This document shows positions 34,451 through 47,547 of a stretch of 64,000 nt of DNA, in pieces. Source of the DNA: Epiperipatus broadwayi. Taxonomy: Eukaryota; Onychophora; Udeonychophora; Euonychophora; Peripatidae. The notes under the pieces are model-generated. The model was not told where the DNA came from. It was given only the letters and a program-made list of their open reading frames with translations, and searched no databases. How positions within the stretch are numbered: position 1 is the stretch's first letter; every line of letters starts with the position of its first letter. Where the stretch lies: NCBI GenBank assembly GCA_028023455.1, contig JAQFVV010000323.1, positions 1-64,000 of the forward strand. Reading direction: 5' to 3'. The translations under genes and the position numbers were made by a program.

Positions 34451-36069
34451 AGAAGACTAAATGTAATTTTTTTTATCAATAATAAAGTTCTTTTTGAAAC
34501 TAACTAAATCCAGTAAATATTGGAATGGATTTATTGCTTCAGAGTTTATAACAATTGAGCACAGAAGTGCCACACTGGAACTAATTATAGGACCCCACAT
34601 TCCAGAGTATGATACTCTAATATTGCACTAATTTGCATTTAATTGGTTATGAATTTGACATGTGATAGCATTGTGGACAAACATTCACATGGATTACATG
34701 ACAGTCTTATAAATATTTATACATTTGCCAATAAAACAACAGAGAAATTAGGGATTTTAATATTTGTATAGAAAATATTAATATGTTCTTTTATGAACCC
34801 ATTTATAATGCAGTATAATATTTAATGTTCCACAATAGCTGACAGTTTCAATGATATAGTGATTCTCTTCAGAATTATAAATGGGTATTGCATGTAAATA
34901 TCATTATTATGAAATTACAATATATGTATAAATTGAATGAACAATTCGTTTTAAATGTTAATAATATTTTTTATAATAGCAATAATTTTAAAAATTGTGG
35001 ATGTGTAATTCTGAGGGGTACAGTTTAATAAATGAAATGGTTAGCTAGCCTGGAAGGTTAAAAAATATATTACAATTCAAATAGTATGCCTAAAGATATA
35101 ATATTAATAAAGAACTCTCATTAGACACTAAGAAACATTAAAGCATTTATAGATAGACATATCTTATAATGTGCAAGCACATAATATAACCATGTTTTCA
35201 TGATAGTAATTTGTATTAAGATATTGATAAGTGAACTCAGGTTAAGAGTACAGAATCATCCTATAAATTATGAGTATTATATGTATTTTGAGTGATAATG
35301 TTATATTTTGTGGCATAGATAATATCAGAAGTTATTGAAAATGATGATTTGATTTTGAATATAATATTTATAAACACATACATCAGACCATAGGAGAGAT
35401 GAAAGCATTTTGTCAGGCTTTAGATAGAGGTGTTGTATAAAAAACAAAACTACTGCTGTAAAAATGAGCTATATGTAATGTGCAAACAGATAATGTAGCT
35501 ATGTTCTTATGACAATAGTATTTACAAGAAATATAATAATTGGAAATCCTTTTAGATATAAAAACAACAGAATTGTAGGAAATTTGAAAGAATTGAATGA
35601 TGGGTAATATAAAGATTTTTATTTTGTGTAAATTTGTACTAATTGATGGTTGATAAAGATTGTCAGTGTTACAATCGAAAGTACTTTCAGTAAATAATAT
35701 TTACTAAAATTTGGATACTGTGTTAAATAGATTTATTTGAATTATATATATGTGTGTGTGTGAAATGGTGATCTGGACCAACAGATGAGTGCTGGACCAA
35801 CAGATGAGTGCTGCTTCAGCACAAAATAAGGATAATATCCTTTTCACATGTATTTGGTCATGATTATCACTTGTATAAGATGAAGTGCATAGCTGCAGAG
35901 AGCTTGGAATTATGAGTATGTCTAGTATAGAAAATATATTTATATATATAATTAATAATACAAGTCATAAATTTCGTAACTTGCTTTTAAGCTTGCATTT
36001 AAATGATAACTAGATGGAGCTTGATTAGAGCTATTGGTAAGCTCCATATATATATATATATATATATAT
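34451..36069. other. AT-rich intergenic sequence with diverged internal repeats
   Basis: No gene recognised. Two diverged ~350-bp blocks resemble each other (TAATGTGCAAGCACATAATAT near 35170 and TAATGTGCAAACAGATAATG near 35478). A 23-bp tandem duplication of CTGGACCAACAGATGAGTG lies at 35772-35815. Confidence 0.4.
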
Positions 36070-36356
36070 TGTGCATTTTTATTGGCCCAGTCTATTCTAA
36101 AATAAAATTTTGGTTTATAATTTAAAATTTTACAAATCCAATAATATTTACTTATTAAAAGAAGACAGTAATGATGTATTAGATCATAGGATTTAAACTT
36201 GGTTTTAGCTAATGGAAATTTATAAATGATCTTAACTCAAGATACACATAGATAATAACCATAGAGTCGTTTATATGCAAATGGATGGACAAGTACTATC
36301 ATTTAGTATTTAAAATCAGTGAAATTTAACTTGTAATTTTGTAAACAGAATGCGTC

Positions 36357-36359
<3 letters not shown>
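36070..36359. mobile_element. Small 290-bp TGT...ACA unit flanked by ATAT
   Basis: It starts TGTGCATTTTTATTGG after ...ATAT and ends GCGTCACA before ATAT..., with TA tracts on both sides. The ends and flanks copy the pattern of the LTR boundaries elsewhere in the window. It could be a very small solo LTR/TRIM-like unit or a deletion remnant. No coding capacity. Confidence 0.4.
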
Positions 36360-36439
<80 letters not shown>

Positions 36440-36445
36440 AAAAGG

Positions 36446-36479
<34 letters not shown>
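36360..36479. repeat. Compound TA tracts with an A+T palindrome
   Basis: (TA)n, GTGA, (TA)n, TTTTAAAAGGTTA, (TA)n, followed by TTGTAACCTTTTAAAA at 36479-36494. The TTTTAAAAGGTTA and TAACCTTTTAAAA pieces form a long perfect hairpin around the last TA tract. Confidence 0.9.
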
Positions 36480-36482
<3 letters not shown>

Positions 36483-36494
36483 AACCTTTTAAAA

Positions 36495-36945
36495 TAGAGA
36501 GAGAGGGAGAGATAAGAAGAAAATGGAATAAAAAAGAGATAATGATAAAGATAAAAGATGAAAATGAAATGAGAGAGGCCAATTGTAATCTAATAGAATG
36601 AGAGATAGAGAAAGAGAGAAAAGAAAAGAAGGAAAAGACATAAAAATGAAATAAGAGAGGGGTGTGAAAAAGAAATAATGCTAATAATGAAATGAGAGAG
36701 GGGAAAAAGAAAGAGAAAGAGATAAGAATTAATAATGAAATGGAGGTAATGATAATAATAAAAATAAATGATGAAAAGAAAAGAAGTAAGGAAGAAAAAA
36801 ATTGGGGAAAAGTAATAGAAATGATATATATAATGGAGAGAGAGAAGAAATGAGATGATGGGAAAGATATGAAATAGAGAGATGTAAGAAGAAGATGAAA
36901 TAAAGGAGAGAGAAATGAAATGAAATAAAATATAAATTAGAGACT
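36495..36945. repeat. Purine-rich (GA) tract, ~450 bp
   Basis: Almost all bases on the plus strand are A or G, with AGAGAGAGGGAGAG-type runs and ATGAAATGAGAGAGG motifs repeated imperfectly. This strand asymmetry contrasts with both flanks. Minus-strand frames here are Ser/Phe/Leu artefacts of the tract. Confidence 0.85.
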
Positions 36946-39900
36946 CTAAACGACTCGGCTCAGTAGGGTTACAATAAATTTAAAGAAAAGAGATGATGAT
37001 CCAGAGATGTATAATCAAGTAAAGGTGAAATCCAATACTGATGAACTATAACTACTACAGCATATTGATCTTTTAATAAACCATACAAAAGATTATTTAA
37101 AATCACTAATCAATGCTTACCATATTAGTCATACCAATAGATTATACACTCTCTGAATAAGACAATGATACTTTACTTTATAAGATTATCTTACAGAATT
37201 ATATTTACTAAAACAACAAGAGTAAATAACCTCAGGGATTTTAAAACTAAAACTCTTGTGCAAAATTAAAGTTTAAGTTAAATTGCCTAACAAAGAATTA
37301 CTGTGATTAATAAATAAATAAGTGACATCTTAGCTGACCATAAAATAATTATAATAAGTTCAATTTTAAAATAATAATCAAAACGAATATTCACAAAATT
37401 TAGTGAATGAATTTAAATTTAAACTAATAATGGCATATTATCTAAGATATTACTTGAGCAAAGAAAAGAGCAAGGGTACTTTTAATGCCTTTCCATACTC
37501 ACAGACAACCACTAAAGACCTCAAATGCAAATGGATTAGAATTCTTTAAATATATAAGATTTAAGATGATGATAGATGATGTGCAGTGAATATAAGATAA
37601 TGTACAGCTTTTAAAATAATATTAATTAAAATATTCTTCTGAAGTACTAATATTGTTAATCTGATATTGCATAATCTTTAGTCTGAAAGATATACTGATA
37701 ATTTAAAAAAAAATAAACTTTTAACTAAGTATTTAATTATGTATCTGCTATAATGCAATTATCTGTATTTGTGATTCAATATAAGAATCATTTACTTTAA
37801 CATAGCTTTTTAATTTTTAAAACAATATCAACTATATTTAATTAACTTAGAATATGCTTGTGAGTGTCTGAATTGAAGATTCATTAACTTTAAAATTTAA
37901 GACTTGGTGAACTTGGAACTCAAGACAAGACTATATTTTCATATAAAAGTAAAACAAACAAACAAAACTTTTGAAATAATAATAATTTGATTTATTAATA
38001 ATGAGAAGAAATGTTTATAAATATAGTAGAATGCAAACAGTGCCAATACCGCACTAAGATTTTATATAATTATTTGGACTAATTAATAACATTATTGTGT
38101 CATCTACTAATCAGAATAACACACAGAACTATGTTTATATTGAAAACCCTAAGCTTAATTCTATACCCCTCAACTTAACAAACGCTAAGTTGGAGTAAGC
38201 ATATTCAACAATACTTTTTAAAAATATCATCCCTAGCTTCACGGATATAACTAATATCACAGCTAGATGTAGTTTTAAATCAGATTAAGCTAATATTAAA
38301 ATTAAACTAACTTAAGTGTATGAGACAATCATTCATCAGAGATCAGTTATACTTTTTTTAAAATAAATCTAGTCCACATAAAATTATTCCCTCAATGTTT
38401 TAAAGATAATGATGTAACAGACTTACAAATCCAGCGGCGAAATTCTGGATGAAATGTTAAATTATTATGTGTGAATTGCTACTTATACCATATGCATATT
38501 TAATATACTTTAAAATAAATATAACTTATTGTTGGTTAGCTTGTGTGTGATAAAACTATCATAGCAACACAACTCAAACATTGATATACCTATGAGCCTT
38601 AAATTAGCTACAACTACCTGAAGAAATACATTTTCTCAAACAAGCATATCTTGTCATCACAAATCTAACATCACCTACTGTGGTGGAATTAGCATTAAGT
38701 CATCATGAATGATAGGCAAAAAATATAAAGATAATAGGCTCCTCAGAGCTGGAAAAGAATATGGTGGCTTCCAAAAATACCTAACTTCGAGGCAAAATGA
38801 TGATGTCTGGAATTCATCTTCAGTACATCTGGGAACAGGATGACACCCACCAGAATAGCACAATCCTCTCATGGGATTTCCAATGCTTATAAGTGTGATT
38901 GTCATCACTGAAAAATACAATACAATATCCTCTTTTGGGGTCAAGCACTATCAAACCATGGAAATACATTACAATAAGGATGGGGGATTTTTCTCTACTC
39001 CATAAGGCATATTCAAAAATTATAAACTAAGCCTAACTCTTGAGGCTAACAAATTCTAACTAATAGCAAGATATATACTTCACTTAAACTAACTATGTTA
39101 TTTCCAAGAAATTTATAAAATACAAAAATGTATATCCAATGTTCGAACCAACAAAGCAAACTATATGTCAACTGACTACTGTAGAAAATACTTTAAACTC
39201 AAATGCATATAAAATTCTAGGCAAGGCACAATGCACACATAACAAAATATTAAATGCTAAAAATATAGTAACTAGTGGACTTTTAAAATTGTAAATTAAA
39301 TGCAAGAATATTTACTTCTCGATGAATATAAAATATTTGTAATTATTCTTAATATAACATTCATAAAACAAATGAATGGATATTCTCTGATAAACTTCTT
39401 TAGTAAATTTAAAATAAAAATTGAGTAAAACATCCCATTTATATGAAAACAAGACAGTGAAATTTAAATCTCTATAATAAAATTATTAAATAGAAACTAG
39501 CTAGTGTAATGCTTGATAAATAAACTAAATCTACTTAAGAATGGCAAGAAACATTTGTTCATTCAAATAAACCTATCTCGTTTTAAAATTATAACCCTAG
39601 TTTACCTGTATATTTATGCAAAAATGTTATAAAAAAAATTAATAGCATAAATATTTCTATGGTTTTCTTTTTTTTAAAAAACCAATAAAGCAGACCATAA
39701 AAAAAAACAATAATACATTAATTTAAGTTCATATTTCCGCTCCGTGATGATTTTTCCATTTCATAACGTGTAGACAATTTATCCAGGTTAAGATATCGAT
39801 CCGAATTCGAAGCTTCAATTACTACATTTATACACATGGCAATGATTTTTAAACGAAAATGTTCAATAGTTCATTAATAATATTTTTTTTAAAACAATTT

Positions 39901-41884
39901 TAAAAATTTAATTAATAAAAATAAGATTAAGATTAAGCCGGCATGAAACAAAATAAATTCTTCAGCTGAGCACATTATTTTTATTTATAGGATCCTGGGT
40001 TTTGAAATGCATATAATAATATATATTTCTTTATCTGAATTTCTTTGTCCTCTTTTACGAAAACTCATCTTTTAAAATAGTTTTTTTTCAAAAAACATTT
40101 TTTATATAATAATATTTCATGACGTGTTTTACTTTAAAATAATTTTTTTTGATTATTTTAAATATAAGAGCAGCTTTCTTTTTATATATATAATTCAAGA
40201 CGAATGATTTACTAGATACTTGACCTATATAAGTTTATTACTGATATTTTGCCAATTACTTTGAAGTTTTGTCTCCGAATAATTTTCTTTTATTACTGGG
40301 TAAAATAAGAATTATTATTTAAATTACAATTTTATCTGTTTGCTTTCCGCTAAACAAATCCTTTCCATTTATGTTAAAGTATAAATAATAACTTTCTTTA
40401 GAACAAAACAAAAATTAATCGTTCCTTATTACTTCACTTGAATCAAATGTAGCTTCATTATAATGTTTTTAAACTTAAAAATGTCTTTTTTCTTTTTTTT
40501 ACATATACTTTTAATTTCATAAGATAAGTATCTAGCATTTTATTGTCAAAATATTTTAGTGCCATCGAATATTTATATAAGTAAATCATTATTAAATTGT
40601 TCTTTAATTTTACTTTCAAGTAAAGAAAAATGACTAAATCAAATGCATACAATATAACAGATGCTAGATTTATTCCAAACATTTTCTCACTATAATTTTA
40701 TTGTTCTGGTTGAAATTTAATATCAGGATAGTTACCTTTTTCTTCAGCCCTTCATCACTGCAAGATGATTTTAAATATTATACTTTAAATAAATAATAAT
40801 TAAAAAAAAAAATACAAATTTTTTTATTAAATAAGACTCTTGGATTTAGCTACTTGCAGTAATACCAAATATCAGCCTCCTGGTGAATACCATATTTTTC
40901 TTTTATACCTGATATTGTTTAATACACCCATTTCTTATATTAGTTGGCCTGTAAGCCAATAAAATTATTTTTTATTAAACCTTACTATTCTTGACAGATC
41001 AGCTGTAAAGTCGATTTACTAATGCAATTTCTAATGATACGAAATCACGTGACTTACAGCCACAAAGTCAAAAATCCATTGTTTAACAAATGTTATGTAT
41101 TACCTTTTTAAATAATATTTTTTTAAAACATAATAGTAATAAATATAAAATTCAGAACTATCCCTCTTTATTAACTTTTAAATATTTCTTTCATAAATTT
41201 ATATCCATCCATTTATTTATTTATTTTTTATAAATATTAGAATTAAAATAGTTTTTATTGTTATTTTCTTCTTATGTTTATATATTTTTCTTGCACACAC
41301 ACACACTTCCATATCCAGGTAATCTATAAATATGAGCTCACCCATTGTTTAAAAGTTATTCTTTTAAAATTACAAAATTAAAATATTATCAAATATTTAA
41401 TTTAAAATAATTTTATAAGTGGAACGCTACTAACTTACATGTAATAAATACTGTTATATTGTTTTAATAAAACTTACAGATTACTTTTTTTTAATTTATT
41501 ACTATTCATTCCAACTTATTTATAATATCTCATTACTATCATTTAGACATCAAAATGAATTATACAATAATTACTTTAAAATACATTAAATATGATTTAT
41601 CATTTCCCAACTATTTCTGATATTTCTTTTAATTCAAATTATTGTCTAGCATCTCTTATCAACCTAACTCATATATATTTTTTTCAAATACTTAGACATA
41701 ATTCCATAATATACAATAATGATTACAATCAATACAAGATTATCCTATTTCAGTCATTAACTAATTTAATTTTCATTTTTATCATTATTATTTTTTTTAA
41801 AAATCAGACAATTTCAAACCAAAAGGTTAAGCTAAGATAACCTTTGGCTCCTTTTGGAACTAAATGAAACTTCAGTTAGGTACA
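36946..41884. other. AT-rich sequence without recognised genes
   Basis: No domain recognised in any frame. The block from 36480 (TGTAACC after ATAT) to 41884 (GGTACA before ATAT) is bounded like the LTR elements and may be one large or composite element. A minus-strand frame at 38675-38944 (89 codons) is somewhat less AT-biased but shows no known motif. A 40-codon minus-strand frame at about 39723-39845 is also open. I do not call either a gene. Confidence 0.35.
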
Positions 41885-41924
<40 letters not shown>

Positions 41925-42154
41925 GAGTATTCAGATTAATCATCAAAGTATTTAAAAAAAGTTTGTTGATCTTCTCAAACCAGAAACACAGTATTTAATT
42001 AACTGTCATTTATGACAAATTTGGCCCACATTGGCTATGCCATTATGTATCAGATTTGGTCCGTTGACAATCCTCACTTCATCTGGAAAATGGTTTAGCT
42101 GGTTTCGTCATTATTTCTAATCCATTTATAATTTTATTTAAGTATAAATGGTAA

Positions 42155-43258
42155 TTATAACATAATCAGGCTTGCCACTTGATGGTGTTGTTGGTAGTCA
42201 AAAGCAATACAATGTTTGGGGCCATGTTATATTTTTAAATCGAATCACTGTTGTTTTTTTTTTTTTTTGGTTATTAATTTATTGATTGCTATAACTTTTT
42301 TTTCATGCCTTTTTATTAAAAAAATTGTTTAATTTTAATTTTGTATTTAGTAAATGACAACCTTTTTTTAAATTTTTAAATCACTGTTTTTGGACAAAGC
42401 TGCTACTCTGCAATGTCTATTTAGCGATGTTTTTCGCTTAATTTTTGCTTTCTTCATACCAAAACAACTGTGTAGGGTTAGGGTTAGGTTGAGGGTTAAT
42501 TTTAGGGTTAGTTTTAGGGTTAGTTAGGGTTAGTTTAGGGTTAGGTTTAGGGTTAGTGTTCTGTTGTTTGTAATGCTAAAATAAAAGATATCAAAATCGT
42601 AAACATAGTCGGACAAAAGAAAGAAACTCAAACTTTTTTAAACAACAACAACACATATAAATGTCTTCTTTACTTATCAAACATGTTTATAATATGTGCT
42701 TTCTATGAAATTTACAAAAAAATCATTTATATTTTTATTGGACAGCAGAAATACTTGGCTTCTGTTTTCGGCAACTGTGGAAAAAGTTGTGCGATCACCA
42801 GCCATTTTATGAACTACGTGGTATTTCATGTGAAAATGAGATTTTGCATGCGAACTCAGCTGAATTCTGTTGACATACTCTCGGCAAGCTTTTACACATT
42901 ACACCTTCTCTAAATAAGGGTGTGGCCATTTGGAAAATTACTATAAAGCCAGGTTTCTTAAATTCATTACAAATACAAAGATTTGTAACGTCTATTGTAA
43001 AAATTTGACTAATCAAACTACACACACATATATATCAAACTATACATGAAAGATAAGTGTGTGGATTCACAGTAACTGTCATGAAGCAGAAATAGGCCGT
43101 ATTATTTCTGCATTATGTCATCATCAACGGCCTTCTAATGGCTAAGACAAATATTAGATGTTTTCTATAGCTGTAAGTCAGGCCTTTTAAAACGGCATTT
43201 GTTAGGTGTTTTGGTGAGCCAGAATGCCATCAAGTGGCCAAGCCTGATTAGGTTATAA
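42155..43258. mobile_element. TIR element, ~1.1 kb, non-autonomous, with telomere-like interior
   Basis: Imperfect ~31-bp inverted termini: TTATAACATAATCAGGCTTG plus CCACTTGATGG at 42155-42185, and its near complement at 43227-43258. No transposase. The interior has poly-T tracts, TTAGGG-like repeats (42474-42560) and a block (42780-42890) resembling 49010-49150. The terminal sequence GCCATCAAGTRG recurs at 49509-49520, so more than one copy of the family is present. Confidence 0.55.
42474..42560 (+). repeat. Interstitial TTAGGG-like repeats
   Basis: About ten GGGTTAG/TTTAGGG-type units with variable spacers of 0-7 bases inside the TIR element. They are degenerate compared with a true telomere end. 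Confidence 0.85.
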
Positions 43259-44851
43259 GTACGTATAAATATTGCATGAACAAACTGGCACATTTGAGCA
43301 AAGTGTAAAATATTATTGATAGCAGAGCTGTCAATAATATCCACAATCAGATCGAGCTACACGATGCATAACATGATCACATGGCCCACCTTGGCTTCTA
43401 GATTCAAACCCTGACTATCCAAACACTTTATTTGTTTTGCAGTAAAGCCCAGGTGCCACTAGTCTAAAACTAACATGTTCAGACAGTAAGCCCATAATCC
43501 AGTGCTCAAAATATCCCTTAACTAGCTCAGTCTATTTTTAATTTAATTACAAAATACAGTTTCAATTTTGACTGACAAAATCAACTTTAAGTTTAAAGAC
43601 AATTTATTTTAATTATGGCATTTACTAAACTAATTTTAAATATTTTATAAATCTTATTTAACTAATATAACACATGCACATTTATAATTACACACTATAA
43701 TATCTTAGGAGAAAGCATTAAATAATATTTGAAATTTAAAGTACAATGACATCAATATACTAACACATGAACACACACAACATTTTAAACACACATATTA
43801 ATAGTTCATCTATGGGTGCTATAGAGTTTTTAAACTTGACTCTTGAGTGTTTATGAATGCGACGACTACTTTAGAAATAAGAAAATGTTATTACTTAGGA
43901 TTTTGAATGTGGATACTTCTTGCTGTTTGCTGCTTCTAATGAAGTATTTCTACCTGGTTAGATTTGAAGTTTTCTTTTGGGGATTTGATGCTTATTATTT
44001 CCAGGCATTTTCTTTAAGACAATTGAATATTAAGCGGCTTCAGGTTGTTATGCAGGCATCACTTAAGATTGGGTAGGTTGGTTGTTTTCATTGGACTTCT
44101 GGCTGAAGAAAGTCATATGTTTTCCAAAGTTTTAAGACTGCATTCTTGATTCTGGATACATAATAAAATGACTGATATAACTCTGATAGATTGTACTGCT
44201 GTTATCTCAAATGCCACTAACTCAACTCAACCTCGACTCAATCTCAACTCTAATGCAACTAACTGTCCAATAAAAAATTGTCTATTTATACATGAGGTGT
44301 GTTTTCATTTTGATATCCTCCAGCAATTTCTGTTGTCAAACTTCTTTTCATTAGTAGCTAATCCTTTGAAGATAAGCTTTTTAATCCTGTTTTTTTTACA
44401 TTTGTGAATAGTAGCCAATTGCTGAACATGTTGTTTTATATTTTTAATTAATAGCCATCGCTGAGTGTTTTTTAATTTTTTTTTAACTTTCATTTATTCT
44501 TAATATTTAATATGCATACATTTATTACATTTACAGTCGCAGTCACATATATAATTTATGATCCATTCACTATTTAATTTTAAGATGACATAAATAAAAA
44601 AGATTTACATCTTTAAACTTTTAACTTATATTTCAATCAATCAATAATAATAAAAAAGTCTATTTATTTTATACACTTTTAGTTTGATGCTTCTGAAGTG
44701 AACCCCTCCCCTTCTGACTCATTAATTGATTGTAACTTTTATTTCAAAAACTCTTATACTTTTAATTTTACGTTTTTCTTTTATGTAAGATTTTTTTTAT
44801 TTTAATATTTTTTTTTTAAACAAAATTATTATGTGCCAACACAATGTTGGT

Positions 44852-44854
<3 letters not shown>

Positions 44855-44929
<75 letters not shown>
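44855..44929. repeat. (TA)~37 microsatellite
   Basis: Long uninterrupted TA repeat that begins at the ACA end of the 41922-44854 unit. Confidence 0.95.
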
Positions 44930-44933
<4 letters not shown>

Positions 44934-45369
44934 TAAAATATAAAGCTGCAAAATGTATAAAATAAATAAATCATAGTAAACCTTTTACTTTTAGACATTG
45001 AATAATAGGTAAACTGATATAAAAACTTTATCAAATACCTACAAACAAATTTCAGTTTAAATCAGTAAATGTGTTTAGAAGAATTCAGATTTATTTGAAA
45101 TTTTCAAATACATTTATTTTTTTAATAATAATAATATAGGTTAATATAGGTCAAAGTATCTAGATTGGTATTATATCTCTTCTCATTTTCAAATGTTGCT
45201 GGAACAACCAGAGACAGTATTAGCATGAGAATCAAACTAGTTCATGACTTATGAATTCAATGGGGTATTATAATCAACTAGACCCATATCATTGATTTAC
45301 CAATACACTATATATTCATTGCTGGATTTATAGTTTTTTTTTATAATCATTCATTAACATTAACCAATA

Positions 45370-46299
45370 TACTGCAGGGTGAAGGTCTCTCCAAGTTCAT
45401 TTACCCTTCTCCAATCATCAGTTTCTTTTCTTCCCATTATCCCTGCACACATTCTTACTTCATGCATCCATCTCACATGTGGTAACCTTCTGGATCTTTT
45501 AAATCTTTTCTAATTCAATTTAAGATTTTAATTGTCCATCTATTATCTATTTTACCAATATCTCTATCCCAACTCCACTTCAGTCTTTTAGTTTTTTCAA
45601 TGAAGTCAGTATATCTGTTTGTTCTCTTACTCATATATTGAATTTTTGATCTCTTCTTGTTACTCATAAAAAGCATCTCTCCATATGTCTTTCAGTGGAT
45701 TAAAGTCACTGTATTCTTTTTCTATTAAGTCTCCAAGTCTCAGATCCATAAGAAAGAACAGGTAAAATACATTTATTAAAAACTTTTATTCTCAAATACA
45801 TAGGCATATTTCCTTTTAGTGTCAAGTTATTTCTACCAAAAGCACTCCAAACAAGTTTAATTCTATGATTAATTTCATCTATTATGTTTCCATCTGTGTT
45901 AATAATCTGACCAAGATATTTGTGGCTGTTAACTTTTTCAAACTCATCATAAGCAATTTTTATTTTCATGTTTTGAGAAAATTCATTGAACATTACTTTA
46001 GTCTTTTTAACATTTATCTTTAGTTTTAATTTCCTACTTTCATCTGATAACTCTTGCAACATTTCCTGCAGCTCTGAAGCATTATTTGCAAAAACAACTA
46101 CATCATTTTCAAAATCTAAATGACTTATAATCTCTATTTACTTTCACTCCAATAGCTTCTAATTTTAATCCACAAAATACTTCTTACAGCACTGCTGTAA
46201 AATGTTTTAGAGATCTGCAGTCCTGCTGTCTTACACTCTTCTCTGGTTTTCCTAGTATCATCATGCAATCTAATTATTGCTGTGCATTTTATAAATATT
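45370..46299 (-). pseudogene. RTE-like RT, C-terminal fragment
   Basis: Starting at NIYK, the minus strand reads CTAIIRLHDDTRK, a decayed VRQGD region (VRQQDCRSLKHFTAVL), ENDVVVFANNASELQEML at the catalytic FADD position, VNSHKYLGQIINTDG and ILPVLSYGSETWRLNRK. A last segment is RWMHEVRMCAGIMGRKETDD followed by W..LGETF. The catalytic pair reads END rather than ADD, so even with frames repaired the enzyme would be impaired. The longest open stretch is 45706-46062. The 3' end lies near 45370. Confidence 0.85.
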
Positions 46300-46460
46300 A
46301 AACCACTAAACATCACATGTTCACTATCTCTTATGCTAGCCCATAACTATTATTAAACAGGCAAAACTCTCCATACAGTAGTGACATCCTTTGCCAACCA
46401 GAGTAGTCACATGCCAGAAGGCTTGTGTATAAAATCCCCATCTATTGCCTAATCATCCAA

Positions 46461-46506
46461 TATTCCCAGACTAGTTTCTGGCTTGTGGCCTTCATCAGTG
46501 AGGAGC
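46461..46506 (-). ncRNA. Hammerhead ribozyme-like motif, copy 1
   Basis: On the minus strand: CTCCTCA, CTGATGA, AGGC-CACAA-GCCA, GAAAC, TA, GTC, TGGGAAT. The core boxes CUGAUGA and GAAA are intact. Stem II is GGC/GCC with an A-A at its base, stem III is A-U plus C-G with a UA loop, and the cleavage base would be C. Stem I is imperfect in this copy. Confidence 0.7.
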
Positions 46507-47096
46507 CTTGAATCTTATAGCACTGCACCTAGATCTTAGGATCTAATCCAACCCTCCAGCAGTCATCTTTTATCACTACTTAAGTAGAAAACTATGAGAA
46601 TGAAATTATAATATTTTCAATCTAAGCTCAATATCTTATATAGTCATATGCATCTGAACTCAATTCAGCACCCATTCATTTTGATGTCTTTGGATCTTTA
46701 ACAACCATAACCACCACTATCTTATTGGGCAGGATTGGTGTTAGACCACTAAACATCACATGATCACAATCTTTTATGCTAGCAGGCAAACCTCTCCATA
46801 CAGTAGTGTCACCCTGTGCCAACCAGAGTAATCAATGGATGCCAGGAGGCTTGTGAATAAAATCCTGCCTAATAGGATAGTGGTGGCTATGTTTGTTAAA
46901 GAGCCTAACACACCAAAATATATGGATGTTGAACTGAGTTCAGATCCATATGACTATAAGATATTAAGCTTAGATTGAAAATATTATTGTTTTCTTTTTT
47001 ATTATCATAGTTATGTAGTTAAGTAGAGATAAAAGGTGGCTGTTGGAGGGTTGCATTAGATCTTAAGATCTAGGTGCAGTGCTCTTAGATCCAAGG

Positions 47097-47140
47097 CTCG
47101 TCACTGATGAAGTCCACAAGCCAGAAACTAGTCTGGGGAT
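47097..47140 (+). ncRNA. Hammerhead ribozyme-like motif, copy 2
   Basis: CTCGTCA, CTGATGA, AGTC-CACAA-GCCA, GAAAC, TA, GTC, TGGGGAT. The conserved core is intact, but stem II and stem I each carry a mismatch. Confidence 0.65.
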
Positions 47141-47547
47141 ATTGTAAGAGTAGGCACTAAATGGGGATTTTATGCACAAGCCTTCTGGCATCCATTGATT
47201 ACTCTGGTTGGCACAGGGTGGCACTACTGTATGGAGAGTTTTGCTTGTTTAATAAGTTATGTGCTAGCATGAGAGATGGTGATCATGAGATGTTTACTGG
47301 TTTAACACCAATCCTGCTTAATAGAATAGTGATGGGTATGGTTGTTAAAGAGCCAAAGATAATAAAATGTATAGGTTGCTGACTTGAGTTCAGATTCATA
47401 TGATTATATAAGCTATTGAGCTTAGTTTGGAAATATTGTGTTTTCACTTTCATTCTCATAGTTTTGTAGTTAAGTAGAGATAAAAGGTGACTGCTGGAGG
47501 GTTGCATTGAATCTTAAGAACTAGGTGCAGTGCTCTCAGATCCAAGG

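Larger units (their letters stand above)
41922..44854. mobile_element. TGT...ACA unit between two TA tracts (solo LTR-like, 2.9 kb)
   Basis: It begins TGTGAGTATTCAG right after ...ATAT and ends GTTGGTACA right before ATAT.... Both boundaries match the pattern of the gypsy LTR boundaries. No primer site, polypurine tract or coding frame is recognised, and it contains a nested TIR element (42155-43258). The solo-LTR interpretation rests only on ends and flanks. Confidence 0.4.

Noticed and set aside
38675-38944. 89-codon minus-strand frame with several Cys and Pro
   Set aside because: No recognisable domain, signal peptide or neighbouring exon; open by chance cannot be excluded.
39785-39820. 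Cloning-vector polylinker contamination
   Set aside because: Restriction sites cluster, but their order and spacers do not match a polylinker I recognise and the flanks look like native AT-rich DNA; kept only as a low-interest observation.
42683-42913. 76-codon frame in the TIR element
   Set aside because: The related block at 49010-49150 is not open, so the frame is not conserved.
43395-43420. B-box-like GATTCAAACCCTG suggesting a tRNA or SINE
   Set aside because: No A box at a suitable distance and no cloverleaf; too little to call.
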